Shown one piece after another: positions 19,057-28,334 of a stretch of DNA of 64,000 bases. Position numbers and translations under genes: made by a program. Every line of letters starts with the position of its first letter. The first letter of the stretch is position 1. The notes below the pieces were generated by a model. That model saw only the letters and a program-made list of their open reading frames with translations, was not told the DNA's origin and did no database searches. The DNA is taken from positions 1 to 64,000 of the forward strand of contig JADLBD010000144.1 in assembly GCA_020847975.1 (NCBI GenBank), written 5' to 3'. This DNA comes from Bryobacterales bacterium (GTDB taxonomy: Bacteria > Acidobacteriota > Terriglobia > Bryobacterales > Bryobacteraceae).

Positions 19057-21195
19057 TCATTCCGTACAGGAAACGAGCACTACGGTGGTGCGGGGGTTGG
19101 CGATGTAGTGATCGGGGGGATCGATGAGGATTTCGGCGCCGGGAGGGGTGAAGTCGTCACCGTCGGGAAGGCTGGTGTCGATGGCGCGGCGCCAGCGGCG
19201 GGTGGGTGGGAGAGGGGGGAGGTTGACCCATTTGGATTCGAAGTGGGCGTTGAGGATGAAGAAGAGGCGGTCGGCCGCGAGGGGGATTCCCTCGTCGCTG
19301 GTATCGAGTTGGAAGCAGAGGGTGCGAGCTTCGGTGTCCTGCCAGCGCGGGGGTCCGCCATCGGGCGAGAACCAGTTGAGATCGGGGATGCCGTCGGCAT
19401 CGAGGTCCCTGCCGAGGAAGAACTTGCGGTGCTGGAGAACAGGGAAGCGGCGGGTGAAGGCGATGGCTTTGCGGAAAAATTCGACGAGGCCGTGGTTGCG
19501 GGAGACTTCGTTCCAGTCAAACCAACTGATTTCGTTGTCCTGGCAATAGGCGTTGTTGTTGCCGCGCTGAGAACGGGCGAATTCATCGCCGCCGAGGATC
19601 ATGGGGGTACCGCAGGCGAAGATGAGATGGCAGGCATGGTTCTTGATCATGCGGGAGCGGAGAGCGAGGACGTGAGGATCGTCGGTTTCTCCCTCGACGC
19701 CGCAGTTCCAGGAGTTGTTGCCGGTGGCGCCGTCCTGGTTGTGCTCGCCGTTGGCCTCGTTGTGCTTGTCGTTGTAGGAGACCAGATCAGATAGGGTGAA
19801 GCCGTCATGACAGGTGATGAAGTTGATGCTGTTGTAGGCGGAGCGGCCGTCTTCGCCGTAGATGTCGGCCGAGCCGGTGATGCGCCAGCCGGCATCGGCT
19901 AACTGGCCAGGGTCGCCTTTAGCGAAACGGCGCATGGTGTCGCGGAAGCGGCCGTTCCACTCGGACCAGTCGACGGGGAAATTGCCCACCTGGTAAGTGC
20001 CGAGATCCCACGGTTCGGCGATGAGGATGGCGCGGTGCAGCAGAGGGTCCTGGGAGACGGCATCGAAGAAACTGGCGGAGGGGCGGAAGGAGCCGTCTTC
20101 GGTGCGTCCGAGGACGGAGGCGAGGTCGAAGCGGAAGCCATCGACGTGCATGGTTTCGAACCAGTAGCGGAGGGAGTCCATGACGAGGCGGATGACGGCG
20201 GGGTTATCGAGGTTGAGGCTGTTGCCGCAGCCGGTGTAGTTGCGGTAGTAGCGGCAGGGGGCGTCCGGGGGGCCGGTGAGGCTGTAGTAGGAGAGGTTGT
20301 CGATGCCGCGAAAGGACATGGCGGGTCCCAACTCGTTGCCTTCTCCGGTGTGGTTGTAGACGACATCGAGGATCACTTTGATGCCGGCGCGGTGGAGTTC
20401 GCGGACGAGGGTTTTGAACTCGGCGACCTGGCACCCTGGGGCGCGTTGGGTGGAGTAGGAGGATTCGGGAGCGAAGAATCCGACGGAGTTGTAGCCCCAG
20501 TAGTTGGTGAGGCCGCGTTCGAGGAGGAAGTCGTCGGTATAGAATTCGTGGACGGGGAGGAACTCGACGGCGTTGACGCCGAGTTGGGTGAGGTAGGGGA
20601 TCTTCTCGATGAAGCCGAGGTAGGAGCCGGGGAAGGGAACACCGGAGGAAGGGTGAGCGGTGAAGCCCTTGAGGTGGACTTCGTAGATGATGAGTTTTTC
20701 CAGGGGCAGGTCGGGGGGGCGCTGGCCCTGCCAGTCGAAGGTGTCGTCGACGACGATGGCTTTGGGGACGATGGAGGAATTGTCGCGCGTGTCGAGGGAG
20801 TGCTCTCCGGCTCCGGGGCGGGCGTCGTAGGGGAGAAGGAGATTATCGACGTTGCGGAACTTGCCGGTGACGGCTTTGGCGTAGGGATCGAGGAGGAGCT
20901 TCGATTCATTGAAGCGGAGGCCCCATTTGGGATGATAGTCGCCGCGGACCTTGTAGGCGTAGAGTTGGCCCGCTTTCAGACCGTGGACGAGGGAATGCCA
21001 GATGAAGCGGTCGCGGTAGCGGAGGGGGATGATATCGGTTGGATCGCCGTCGGGGGTGTCAAACAAGAGGAGGAAGACTTCGGTTGCGTGCTTGGAGTAG
21101 ATGGCGAAGTTGACGGCGTCGTGAGAGAGCGTGGCGCCGAGGGGGAAGGTGGCGCCTTTATCCACTGACCTGGCGGTGCGGGGTTCGAGAGTCAT
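19057..21195 (-). CDS. glgX: Glycogen debranching enzyme GlgX (isoamylase-type GH13)
   Basis: 712 residues. The ATG at 21195 is used because GGGAGG lies 9 nt upstream; that element overlaps another in-frame ATG at 21210, which is therefore unlikely. An N-terminal CBM48-like domain (residues 10-110) precedes the GH13 barrel. Barrel signatures are intact: DVVYNHTGEG, GFRFDLAS with the nucleophile Asp, ILIAEPWDLG with the acid/base Glu, and FITCHDGF with the third Asp. GlgX hydrolyses alpha-1,6 branches of phosphorylase-limited glycogen in the cytoplasm. No other glycogen gene adjoins it in this window. Confidence 0.93.
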   Translation of the reverse strand: MTLEPRTARSVDKGATFPLGATLSHDAVNFAIYSKHATEVFLLLFDTPDGDPTDIIPLRYRDRFIWHSLVHGLKAGQLYAYKVRGDYHPKWGLRFNESKLLLDPYAKAVTGKFRNVDNLLLPYDARPGAGEHSLDTRDNSSIVPKAIVVDDTFDWQGQRPPDLPLEKLIIYEVHLKGFTAHPSSGVPFPGSYLGFIEKIPYLTQLGVNAVEFLPVHEFYTDDFLLERGLTNYWGYNSVGFFAPESSYSTQRAPGCQVAEFKTLVRELHRAGIKVILDVVYNHTGEGNELGPAMSFRGIDNLSYYSLTGPPDAPCRYYRNYTGCGNSLNLDNPAVIRLVMDSLRYWFETMHVDGFRFDLASVLGRTEDGSFRPSASFFDAVSQDPLLHRAILIAEPWDLGTYQVGNFPVDWSEWNGRFRDTMRRFAKGDPGQLADAGWRITGSADIYGEDGRSAYNSINFITCHDGFTLSDLVSYNDKHNEANGEHNQDGATGNNSWNCGVEGETDDPHVLALRSRMIKNHACHLIFACGTPMILGGDEFARSQRGNNNAYCQDNEISWFDWNEVSRNHGLVEFFRKAIAFTRRFPVLQHRKFFLGRDLDADGIPDLNWFSPDGGPPRWQDTEARTLCFQLDTSDEGIPLAADRLFFILNAHFESKWVNLPPLPPTRRWRRAIDTSLPDGDDFTPPGAEILIDPPDHYIANPRTTVVLVSCTE

Positions 21196-21394
21196 GAGAG
21201 GACCTCCCATGCTTTGATCCTCTCATGGGAGGCGGGCGTAGGAGTTGGTGTCAGGACATCTGCCGGGTCTGGCGGAGGGTAGTAGGTAACGCATTTTCGC
21301 GCGGAGCCGCAGAGGGCGCAGAGTTTTGATGGCAATAGCAGCGGTGCTTCCGGCGCGGAATACGAGCAGGGAACAAATGGTTGGCGGGGAACGT

Positions 21395-23206
21395 ATGGTA
21401 GTCACTATGACTTTCCCGCGGGACGGAGAGCGCAATGGGAATCGGCAACCGCGGTTATGGCCTGGTGTTGCCGCGGTGGTTCTACAGTGGCTGCTGCAAC
21501 TCGGTATGCCGGTGGTTTGGGCGGACGGGTTCATTTATGGGCTGATGGGCGGGTTTCTGTGTGCGGCGGTGGTGCTGGTTTGGTGGGTGTTTTTCAGCCG
21601 GACGCCGCTGGCGGAGCGAGTGGGGGCGGTGGTGCTGATTGCCGGTGCGATGGCGATCACGCCGCGGATCGTCGACAGATCGATTGCGACGGGGATGATG
21701 GGGCGGATGTGGATCATTTACGCGGTTCCCGTCATGTGCCTCGCGCTAGTGGCGTGGGCGGCGGTCACGCGGGGGCTGCCAGCGGGGCGGCGGGGTGTGG
21801 CGCTGGTGGGGGCGATCCTGGCGGGGTGCGGGTTACTGGCTTTGCTGCGCACGGATGGGATCACGGGTGAGGGGCGTTCTCTGTTCGCCTGGCGTTGGGC
21901 GAAGACTTCCGAAGAGCGGTTCCTGGCACGGGTGGCGCCGGTAGCGGCGCAGGCGGAGGAGAGAGCGGCGGAGTCCGTGGGTGCTCCGGCAGTGCGGGAG
22001 GCGGATACGACCGCTCCGGTGAATCCGGTGCGGGAAACGCCGTCAACAGTGGAGTGGCCGGGCTTTCGTGGTCCCCATCGCGATGACATTGTCACAGGTG
22101 TGCGGATCCGCACCGACTGGGCGGCTGCGCCTCCGGTGCGGCTGTGGCGGCGGGAGGTGGGGCCCGGCTGGTCGTCGTTCGCGGTGGGTGATGGCCGTGT
22201 CTACACACAGGAACAACGCGGAGAATCGGAAGTGGTGGCCTGCTACGACGCGAAGACGGGTGAGCCGGTGTGGGCGCATCTGGATGAGGCGCGGTTTTGG
22301 GAGTCGAACGGCGGGGCGGGTCCGCGGGGAACGCCGGCGTTGCATGACGGGCGTGTTTATACGCTGGGGGCGACGGGGATCGTGAATGCGCTGGATGCCA
22401 GTGACGGGCGTGTGGTGTGGACGCGCAACGCGGCGGCTGACACCGGAGCAAAGGTCCCGGGGTGGGGGTTTTCGGGGTCGCCGCTGGTGGTGGACGATGC
22501 GGTGCTGGTGGCGGCGGGCGGGCAGTTGATTGCTTACGATCTTGCGACGGGCAGTCCGCGCTGGAAGTTCACGGCGGGTGGAGGCGGCTACAGTTCGCCG
22601 CAGTTGGTGACTCTTGACGGAGTGAGGCAGGTGCTGCTGATGAGCGGAAGCGGGACCACGAGCGTGGGGCCGGGGGACGGCAAGGTACTGTGGACGTACG
22701 CGTGGGAGGGGGCGGCTATCCTGCAGCCGGCGATGACGGAGGACGGTGACGTGCTGCTCAACACGAGCGATATGAGCGGGGGATTGGGGACGCGCCGGCT
22801 GGCGGTGGCGCATGGGTCCGAGGGATGGACGGCAAAGGAGGTTTGGACTTCGCGCGGGCTGAAGCCGTACTTCAATGACATTGTGGTGCATAAAGGGCAC
22901 GCTTACGGGTTTGACGGCGGCATTCTCGCCTGCATTGATCTTCAGGACGGGAGGCGTAAGTGGAAGGGCGGTCGCTTCGGGCACGGGCAGTTGCTGCTGT
23001 TGCGGGATCAGGATTTGCTTCTGGTGGTGTCGGAGGAGGGGGAATTGGGGCTGGTGGCGGCGGATCCGGGGCAGTTCGCCGAGATTGCCCGGGCGCCGGG
23101 GATCGAGGGGAAGACGTGGAATCACCCGGTGTTTGCGGGGGGCATTCTGCACGTGCGGAACGGGGAGGAGATGGCGGCGTTCCGGTTGGCGCGGGCAGGG
23201 AGTTGA
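21395..23206 (+). CDS. Membrane-anchored PQQ-like beta-propeller repeat protein
   Basis: About 603 residues from the ATG at 21395, which has GGCGGGGA 4 nt upstream; a later ATG at 21407 is possible. Residues 20-150 contain about four hydrophobic helices (VAAVVLQWLLQLGMPVVW, GFLCAAVVLVWWVFFS, VGAVVLIAGAMAITP, MWIIYAVPVMCLALVAWA). An Ala-rich linker leads to WPGFRGPHRDD, the usual start of PQQ-like/WD40 propellers in this phylum, followed by blades such as DGRVYTLGATGIVNALDASD. Real dehydrogenase residues were not seen, so this is more likely a periplasmic binding propeller than an enzyme. It diverges from glgX. Confidence 0.85.
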   Translation: MVVTMTFPRDGERNGNRQPRLWPGVAAVVLQWLLQLGMPVVWADGFIYGLMGGFLCAAVVLVWWVFFSRTPLAERVGAVVLIAGAMAITPRIVDRSIATGMMGRMWIIYAVPVMCLALVAWAAVTRGLPAGRRGVALVGAILAGCGLLALLRTDGITGEGRSLFAWRWAKTSEERFLARVAPVAAQAEERAAESVGAPAVREADTTAPVNPVRETPSTVEWPGFRGPHRDDIVTGVRIRTDWAAAPPVRLWRREVGPGWSSFAVGDGRVYTQEQRGESEVVACYDAKTGEPVWAHLDEARFWESNGGAGPRGTPALHDGRVYTLGATGIVNALDASDGRVVWTRNAAADTGAKVPGWGFSGSPLVVDDAVLVAAGGQLIAYDLATGSPRWKFTAGGGGYSSPQLVTLDGVRQVLLMSGSGTTSVGPGDGKVLWTYAWEGAAILQPAMTEDGDVLLNTSDMSGGLGTRRLAVAHGSEGWTAKEVWTSRGLKPYFNDIVVHKGHAYGFDGGILACIDLQDGRRKWKGGRFGHGQLLLLRDQDLLLVVSEEGELGLVAADPGQFAEIARAPGIEGKTWNHPVFAGGILHVRNGEEMAAFRLARAGS

Positions 23207-23221
23207 GGGGGGGGTGGTGGC

Positions 23222-23503
23222 TTATGCGGAGTTGCGCGCCTTTTCGATGGCTTCATGGAGCAGCATCTTGATGTAGGTCTGGTAGGGCAGTCCATTGCGA
23301 AAGGCGAGGTCTTTGGCGGCTTCGATGTCCGGCTCCGGCAGCCGCATGGTGACGGTGCGGAGGGGGACTTTGCGCCGCGTGAGGTTGCGGGCGGCAGCGG
23401 ATTGCTTCATGAGTGCGGTGGCGGCGCGTTTGCCCTCGCGGCTTTCCCACCAGTCAGCCCCCTCCTCGAGGTTGCGGAATTTCGGAATTGCGATTGGCTT
23501 CAT
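23222..23503 (-). CDS. CopG/ribbon-helix-helix antitoxin-like protein
   Basis: 93 residues from the ATG at 23503; a GTG at 23524 would add seven residues. The N-terminus AIPKFRNLEEGADWWESREGK and the C-terminal LRTVTMRLPEPDIEAAKDLA fit the small CopG-type antitoxin family usually paired with a BrnT- or RelE-like toxin. The ribbon (TVTMRLPE) and two helices (DIEAAKDLAFRNG, YQTYIKMLLHEAIE) are clear. No toxin gene lies on either side; the PQQ gene ends 15 bp away and the MNT-like gene lies upstream on the same strand. Confidence 0.75.
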   Translation of the reverse strand: MKPIAIPKFRNLEEGADWWESREGKRAATALMKQSAAARNLTRRKVPLRTVTMRLPEPDIEAAKDLAFRNGLPYQTYIKMLLHEAIEKARNSA

Positions 23504-23574
23504 TGCGATCGGCTTGTTGGGCACCGGCTATTTCTGTTTTGAACTACAGGCGCTGCTGGCTCTTATACAGGTGG

Positions 23575-23841
23575 TTACGCCGCATAGAGGGGGCGAGCCT
23601 CATCGAGCACGGATGCGCGGATCAGAGGCTTGAGGCCGTTTTTGGAGACCAGGTCGACGCGGCGGCCGAGAAGTTGGGCGAGGTCCAGCATCAACCCGGC
23701 GTGGTCGACCAGATCGGCTTCCGCCTCAGGCAGAAACTCGACAAGTAAATCGATGTCGCTATCCGGGCGCATTTCGCCGCGGGCCGCCGAACCGAAAACC
23801 GAGAGTTCCCGTATGCGGTGCTGGCGGCAGAGTTCCGCCAG
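23575..23841 (-). CDS. MNT-type minimal nucleotidyltransferase without a standard start codon
   Basis: The frame is open from 23850 (a TAA lies at 23851-23853) to the stop at 23575 and encodes about 91 residues: IRELSVFGSAARGEMRPDSD, then IDLLVEF, and an end GLKPLIRASVLDEARPLYAA. GSAARG...DSDID is the complete polymerase-beta-like metal-binding motif of MNT antitoxins, and length and C-terminus look complete. The only ATG in frame lies after GSAARGE, inside the active site, so it cannot be the true start. A CTG at 23841 is the best candidate; otherwise the start codon has been lost. MNT proteins usually neutralise HEPN toxins; no HEPN gene is nearby. Confidence 0.6.
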   Translation of the reverse strand: MAELCRQHRIRELSVFGSAARGEMRPDSDIDLLVEFLPEAEADLVDHAGLMLDLAQLLGRRVDLVSKNGLKPLIRASVLDEARPLYAA

Positions 23842-23878
23842 TGCGGCCTCTTAACACGTATGTTGCCAAGGAGGTTGC

Positions 23879-25198
23879 CTACGCCACGCCCATTTTTTCG
23901 AGCTTGCGGTAGAGGGTTTTGCGTTCGATGCCGAGGATTTTGGCGGCGCGGCTTTTGTTGCCTCCGGTGGCGGCGAGGACTTTGCGGATCTGGTCGGCTT
24001 CGGTGCCGGCGAGGCTTTCGCCGGCGTTTTCCTTGGAGGAGAGGGAGGCGATGGCGTCGAGGACGGCCTCTTCATCGATGCGGTACTGAGGGGCGAGGAT
24101 GGTGAGGCGCTCGATCATGTGCTGGAGTTGGCGGACGTTGCCGGGCCAGGAGTATTCCTGGAGGGAGCGCATGCCGGATTCGGTGATGCGGGCGTCGAGG
24201 CTGTAGCGCTCGTTGGCGCGGCGGAGGAAGAAGATGGCGAGCAGGGGGATGTCGCCGCGGCGCTCGCGGAGGGCGGGGAGGCGGATGGGGACGACGTTGA
24301 GGCGGTAGAAGAGATCCTCGCGGAATTTCTTGTCTTCGACGAGTTTGGTGAGGTCGCGGTTGGTGGCGGCGATGACGCGGACATCGACGCGCTTGGGGCG
24401 GGCCGCGCCGAGGGGTTTGATCTCCCGTTCCTGGAGGAAGCGCAGGAGGCGGAGTTGGAAGCCGGGGTCGATGTCGCCGATTTCGTCGAGGAAGACGGTG
24501 CCGTTGTTGGCGGCTTCGAAGGCTCCGACGCGGTCGCGGTCGGCTCCGGTGTAGGCGCCGCGGAGGGCTCCGAAGAGTTCGCTTTCGAGGAGGGATGCGG
24601 CGATGGAGGCGCAATCGACAGGGACGAAGGGCTGCTGGGCGCGGGAACTGTAGTTGTGGATCATGCGGGCGACGAGTTCCTTGCCGGTGCCGGTTTCGCC
24701 CTGGATGAGGACGGTGGCGTCGGTGGGGGCAGCCTTGGTGATGGTCTTGTAGACCTCGATCATGGAGGGGGAACTGCCGATCATTTCGCTGACCGGGAGG
24801 TCGTCGATGTCGGTGTCTTCGTCGGAGGATTTGAGGGCGGCGGCTTCGGCGCGCTTGACTACTTCGAGCATGTGGTCGAGGTCGAAGGGCTTGGCGACGT
24901 AATCGAAGGCTCCGCGGCGGGTGGACTCCATGACGGTTTCGATGGAGCCGCGGCCGCTCATGAGGATGACGGCGCAATCGGGGTTGGCGGATTTGGCGGC
25001 GTTGAGGATATCGAGGCCGGTGCGCTCGTCGAGGTAGACGTCGCTGATGACGAGCGGGTAGCCGCCGTCGTTGAGGAGGCGGAAGGCCTCTGAGGTGGAG
25101 GCGGCCTCATCGACCTCATAGCCTTCGCAATCGCGCAGAAACGTAATTAACGTCTCGCGAACGGAATTATCATCTTCCACGATCAGAATTCGCCGCAA
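23879..25198 (-). CDS. NtrC-family sigma-54-dependent response regulator
   Basis: 439 residues with the standard three domains. The receiver (1-120) has the phosphoacceptor D53 in VISDVYLDE and the conserved lysine in YVAKPFD. The AAA+ domain (about 140-365) has Walker A GETGTGKE (167-174), the sigma-54 contact loop as GAYTGA (214-219, the Tyr variant of GAFTGA), Walker B VFLDEIGD and an arginine finger region FREDLFYRLNVVPI. A Fis-type helix-turn-helix (SRAAKILGIERKTLYRKLEK) closes the protein. It starts 5 nt after the stop of the histidine kinase and is surely its partner. Confidence 0.95.
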   Translation of the reverse strand: MRRILIVEDDNSVRETLITFLRDCEGYEVDEAASTSEAFRLLNDGGYPLVISDVYLDERTGLDILNAAKSANPDCAVILMSGRGSIETVMESTRRGAFDYVAKPFDLDHMLEVVKRAEAAALKSSDEDTDIDDLPVSEMIGSSPSMIEVYKTITKAAPTDATVLIQGETGTGKELVARMIHNYSSRAQQPFVPVDCASIAASLLESELFGALRGAYTGADRDRVGAFEAANNGTVFLDEIGDIDPGFQLRLLRFLQEREIKPLGAARPKRVDVRVIAATNRDLTKLVEDKKFREDLFYRLNVVPIRLPALRERRGDIPLLAIFFLRRANERYSLDARITESGMRSLQEYSWPGNVRQLQHMIERLTILAPQYRIDEEAVLDAIASLSSKENAGESLAGTEADQIRKVLAATGGNKSRAAKILGIERKTLYRKLEKMGVA

Positions 25199-25203
25199 TC
25201 CGG

Positions 25204-27066
25204 TTATCCTTTGACTTCAGCCGCCGGTTTGGCGGCATGTAACGGGACAATAATGGTGAAACAGGATCCCCTGCCCGGAGCGCTCGAGACTTGCATGCGG
25301 CCGCCATGGTGTTCCACGATCTGGTGGACGATGGAGAGGCCGATGCCTGTTCCAACCTCGCCGCTCTTTTCCGCGCCCCTGGTGCGATAGAACTTGGTAC
25401 CGATTCGCTTCAACTCCTTCTCATCCATACCGATGCCCTGATCCTGCACCGCCAGATGGAGGCGATCTCCTTTGCGGCTGGCGGTGACGAGCACCTGTGT
25501 CTCCGGTGGAGAGTACTTCACAGCATTCGTGAGCAGATTATATACAGCGTACTCCATTAGCTCGCGATCGCCTAACAACTCGTAGGGGGAGAGTTCGCCG
25601 GCCTCGAGTTGGATGCGTTTTTTTTCGGCCAGAGGGCGGGCGCGCTCGAGGCAGACGATGATGACGTCCTGGGCGGAGAAGGGCTCGCGCTTCAACTCCA
25701 TCTGGCCTTCCGAGAGGCGTTCGACATCGAGGAAGGCCTGGATCATGCGGGCGAGGCGCTTCGATTCGGAGTTGATCATCTGGGCGATCTGCTTGCGCTT
25801 TTCTTCGCTGAGGTTGTAGCGGCTCATGAGTTCGCTCGAGCCCTGGATGGCGGTGAGGGGGGAGCGCATTTCATGGGAGACGAAGTGGATGGCCTGCTGG
25901 TAGCGGGAGCGGTCGGCTTCGGATTTCGAGAGTTGTTTGCGGGTGACGGAATATTGCCAGGCGGCGCAGCAGATGACGGAGAGCCAGGCGCTGCCGGCGG
26001 GGGCGAGGAGGGGAAAGATGATGCCGCTCTGGAAGAGGAGATGGGGCAGGGAGTGGGCCCAGAGGATCTGGATTGCTCCGACGCCGTAGGCCTGCCAGCC
26101 GGTGAGGAACGCGAAGACGGTGGCGGTGACCATGGCGAGCATGAGGCAGGCGAGCACGATGCTCACGTTGCTGGCGGGCCAGAGGTACTCCTTTTGAGCG
26201 ATGGTTTCGTAGATGTGGGCGTGGATCTCGACACCGGGCATGGGGGTGATGGTGGAGACGGGGGTCATGAGACGGTCGCGGGCCTGGGACTGGCTGGTGA
26301 CGCCCACGAACACGACCTTGCCGGAAAGCTTACGGGCGGAATCGGGCTCTTCAAGCAACTGGCGGATGGAGACGCGGGGGATGGGGAGGCCGCGGTAGCG
26401 GATGAACATGGGGCGTCCGCGATTGCCGCGGCGGGGGACGGGGATGCGGATGTCGCCGAGTTTGAGATCGGCGTCGGATTCGATGATGCTTTGGCTGCCG
26501 TGGGCGAGGCGGAAGGCTTCGAGGGCGAGGGCCCAGCGGCGGACGCGATTGGCGGCCTTCTCGAGTTGGACTTCGCGGCTGATGCCGTCGTAGCGGTCGG
26601 GGTCGGCGTGGACGTGGCCGACGGCTTTGGCGGCGGGGCGGAAGAGGGCATAGGGCTCCTCCCACTGATCGGCGTTCGGTACGAGGTCGGAGGAGAGGAC
26701 AAGGTTCGGGGTGCGGTTCATGGCGGCGGCGAGGAGTTGGTCCTGGTCTTTGCCGGACTCCTCGGCGAGGATGAGGTCGATGGCTACGGCGCGAGGTTTG
26801 GCTGGGGCGAGTTTGTCGAGGGCGAGGGCGAGAGTGCGGCGGAGGTTGCGGGCGCCGCCGTATTTGAGGAGGGTGAGGTCGTCGATTTCGAGGATTGCGG
26901 ATTCAAGGGCGGGTTCGGCGGGCGGATAGAGGCGGAGAGTCCAATCGTAGTGGTAGTTGTCGATGCGTCCGGCGAGCGGGGTCCAGCCGGCGATGAGGGC
27001 AAAGGCGAGGCAGAGGGCGGCGATCAGGTAGTAGGGCAGGATGGGGTGCGAGGTAAGTTTCGGCAT
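25204..27066 (-). CDS. CHASE2-domain sensor histidine kinase
   Basis: 620 residues. A first membrane helix (residues 10-28) leads into an extracytoplasmic CHASE2 domain (about 35-285: YDWTLRLYPP, AVAIDLILAEESGKDQDQ, GKVVFVGVTSQSQ). Three hydrophobic helices follow (about 295-370). The HisKA domain has H398 in SHEMRSPLTAIQG, and the HATPase domain shows NLLTNAVKYSPPE, QDQGIGMDEKEL and GTGIGLSIV. The phosphorelay partner is the adjacent NtrC-type regulator. Its ATG directly follows the TAA of the aminopeptidase gene (TAAATG). The CHASE2 ligand is unknown. Confidence 0.93.
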   Translation of the reverse strand: MPKLTSHPILPYYLIAALCLAFALIAGWTPLAGRIDNYHYDWTLRLYPPAEPALESAILEIDDLTLLKYGGARNLRRTLALALDKLAPAKPRAVAIDLILAEESGKDQDQLLAAAMNRTPNLVLSSDLVPNADQWEEPYALFRPAAKAVGHVHADPDRYDGISREVQLEKAANRVRRWALALEAFRLAHGSQSIIESDADLKLGDIRIPVPRRGNRGRPMFIRYRGLPIPRVSIRQLLEEPDSARKLSGKVVFVGVTSQSQARDRLMTPVSTITPMPGVEIHAHIYETIAQKEYLWPASNVSIVLACLMLAMVTATVFAFLTGWQAYGVGAIQILWAHSLPHLLFQSGIIFPLLAPAGSAWLSVICCAAWQYSVTRKQLSKSEADRSRYQQAIHFVSHEMRSPLTAIQGSSELMSRYNLSEEKRKQIAQMINSESKRLARMIQAFLDVERLSEGQMELKREPFSAQDVIIVCLERARPLAEKKRIQLEAGELSPYELLGDRELMEYAVYNLLTNAVKYSPPETQVLVTASRKGDRLHLAVQDQGIGMDEKELKRIGTKFYRTRGAEKSGEVGTGIGLSIVHQIVEHHGGRMQVSSAPGRGSCFTIIVPLHAAKPAAEVKG

Positions 27067-28305
27067 TTACTTCGCCAGCCGTCTTTCGATTTCGGAGGGG
27101 TCGCGGGGGAGGGCGGAGGAGAGCACCCTGGCACCGCGGGCGGTGACGAGCACCATGTCTTCGATGCGGATGCCGATGTTTTCCGCGGGGATGTAGACGC
27201 CGGGTTCGATGGTGATGACCATGCCGGGTTCGAGGGGTTCGCCGGGAGTGGCGGCGTCATGGACTTCGAGGCCGACGTGGTGGCCGATGCCGTGGGTGAA
27301 GTACTTGCTGAGCGGCTGGCCGTTGATTTGGGGGCCGTGCTGGTCCATGTAGTCGCGGGCAGCCTGATGGATGGCTCCGCGGGGGCCGAGGGATTCGCCG
27401 GGTTTGACGGCGGCGATGGCGGCCTTCTGGGCTCCGAGGACGGCTTCATAGAGTTCGCGCTGGCGGGCGTTGAAGCGGCCGCCGACGGGGATGGTGCGGG
27501 TGATGTCGGCGGCGTAGCAGGCGCATTCGGCTCCGACATCCATGAGCAGGAGTTCGCCGCGATCCATGTGGCGGCGGATGGCGCTGTAGTGAAGGATGGC
27601 GCTGTCGGGTCCGGCTCCGATGACGGGGCGGTAGGCGTGGCGCTCACAGCCGCGCTCGAGGATGACGTCCGTCATGGTGGCGGCGATCTGGTATTCGAAG
27701 AGGCCGGGTTTGGCGCGCTTCCAGGCGGCGAGGTGGGCCTCGATGGAGACGTCGATGGAGCGCTGGAGCATGTCGACTTCGCGGGGGGACTTGGTCATGC
27801 GGAGGCGCGAGATGGCCGGGGCGGCGTCGGCCCATTCCGCGCTGGGAAGGACACGCTTGACGGTGCCGGCCGAGGAGGTTTGGGTCAGGGTGTGGAGCTT
27901 CGGCAGGTCCGCGGCGAGGCGGCGGACTTCGCTCTCCCAGATGTCGGCGCTGAGGATGCGGGAGATTCCGGTGAGCGCTTCGACGCCGTTGTCGCCGGCG
28001 GCAGCGCGGCGGCCTTCGTAGCGTTCCTTGCGTTCGTTGTGCGACGGGAGAAAGAGGATCTCGTTCGGTTCGGCGGATTCGGGGAGGATGAGGAGGACGG
28101 CGTTGGGTTCGGCCCAGCCGGTGAGGTAGTAGAAGTTCGGCTCCTGGAGCATGGGGCTGCGGGGGTCAGAGGAGGTGTCGGGGCTGCCGAGGAGGACGAT
28201 GGCCGAGTTGGGAAGGGCCTGGCGAAGGCGGGTGCGGCGCTGCTGGTATTCGCTATGGGACACCGATAGCGCGGCGAGCAGGAGCAGCACCGGAAGGGAG
28301 GGCAT
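27067..28305 (-). CDS. Exported M24-family Xaa-Pro aminopeptidase
   Basis: 412 residues starting with a hydrophobic signal-like segment (MPSLPVLLLLAALSVSHS). An aminopeptidase-P N-terminal domain (20-160; MLQEPNFYYLTGWAEPNAVL) precedes the pita-bread domain. All five metal ligands are visible: Asp in LLLMDVGAECACYA and AADITRTIP, His in THGIGHHVGLEVHD, Glu in ITIEPGVYIP and Glu in IRIEDMVLV. It removes N-terminal residues before proline, probably in the periplasm. It is the first gene of an operon-like trio with the CHASE2 kinase and its regulator, which is an unusual partner for a signalling pair. Confidence 0.9.
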   Translation of the reverse strand: MPSLPVLLLLAALSVSHSEYQQRRTRLRQALPNSAIVLLGSPDTSSDPRSPMLQEPNFYYLTGWAEPNAVLLILPESAEPNEILFLPSHNERKERYEGRRAAAGDNGVEALTGISRILSADIWESEVRRLAADLPKLHTLTQTSSAGTVKRVLPSAEWADAAPAISRLRMTKSPREVDMLQRSIDVSIEAHLAAWKRAKPGLFEYQIAATMTDVILERGCERHAYRPVIGAGPDSAILHYSAIRRHMDRGELLLMDVGAECACYAADITRTIPVGGRFNARQRELYEAVLGAQKAAIAAVKPGESLGPRGAIHQAARDYMDQHGPQINGQPLSKYFTHGIGHHVGLEVHDAATPGEPLEPGMVITIEPGVYIPAENIGIRIEDMVLVTARGARVLSSALPRDPSEIERRLAK

Positions 28306-28334
28306 TCCTTATCCAAATTACCGCATCGAGTACA

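Noticed and set aside
25609-28269. 886-codon open frame on the plus strand opposite the kinase and aminopeptidase genes
   Set aside because: It is an Asp/Glu/Gly-rich shadow of GC-rich codons, with no domains; the minus-strand genes have complete motifs.
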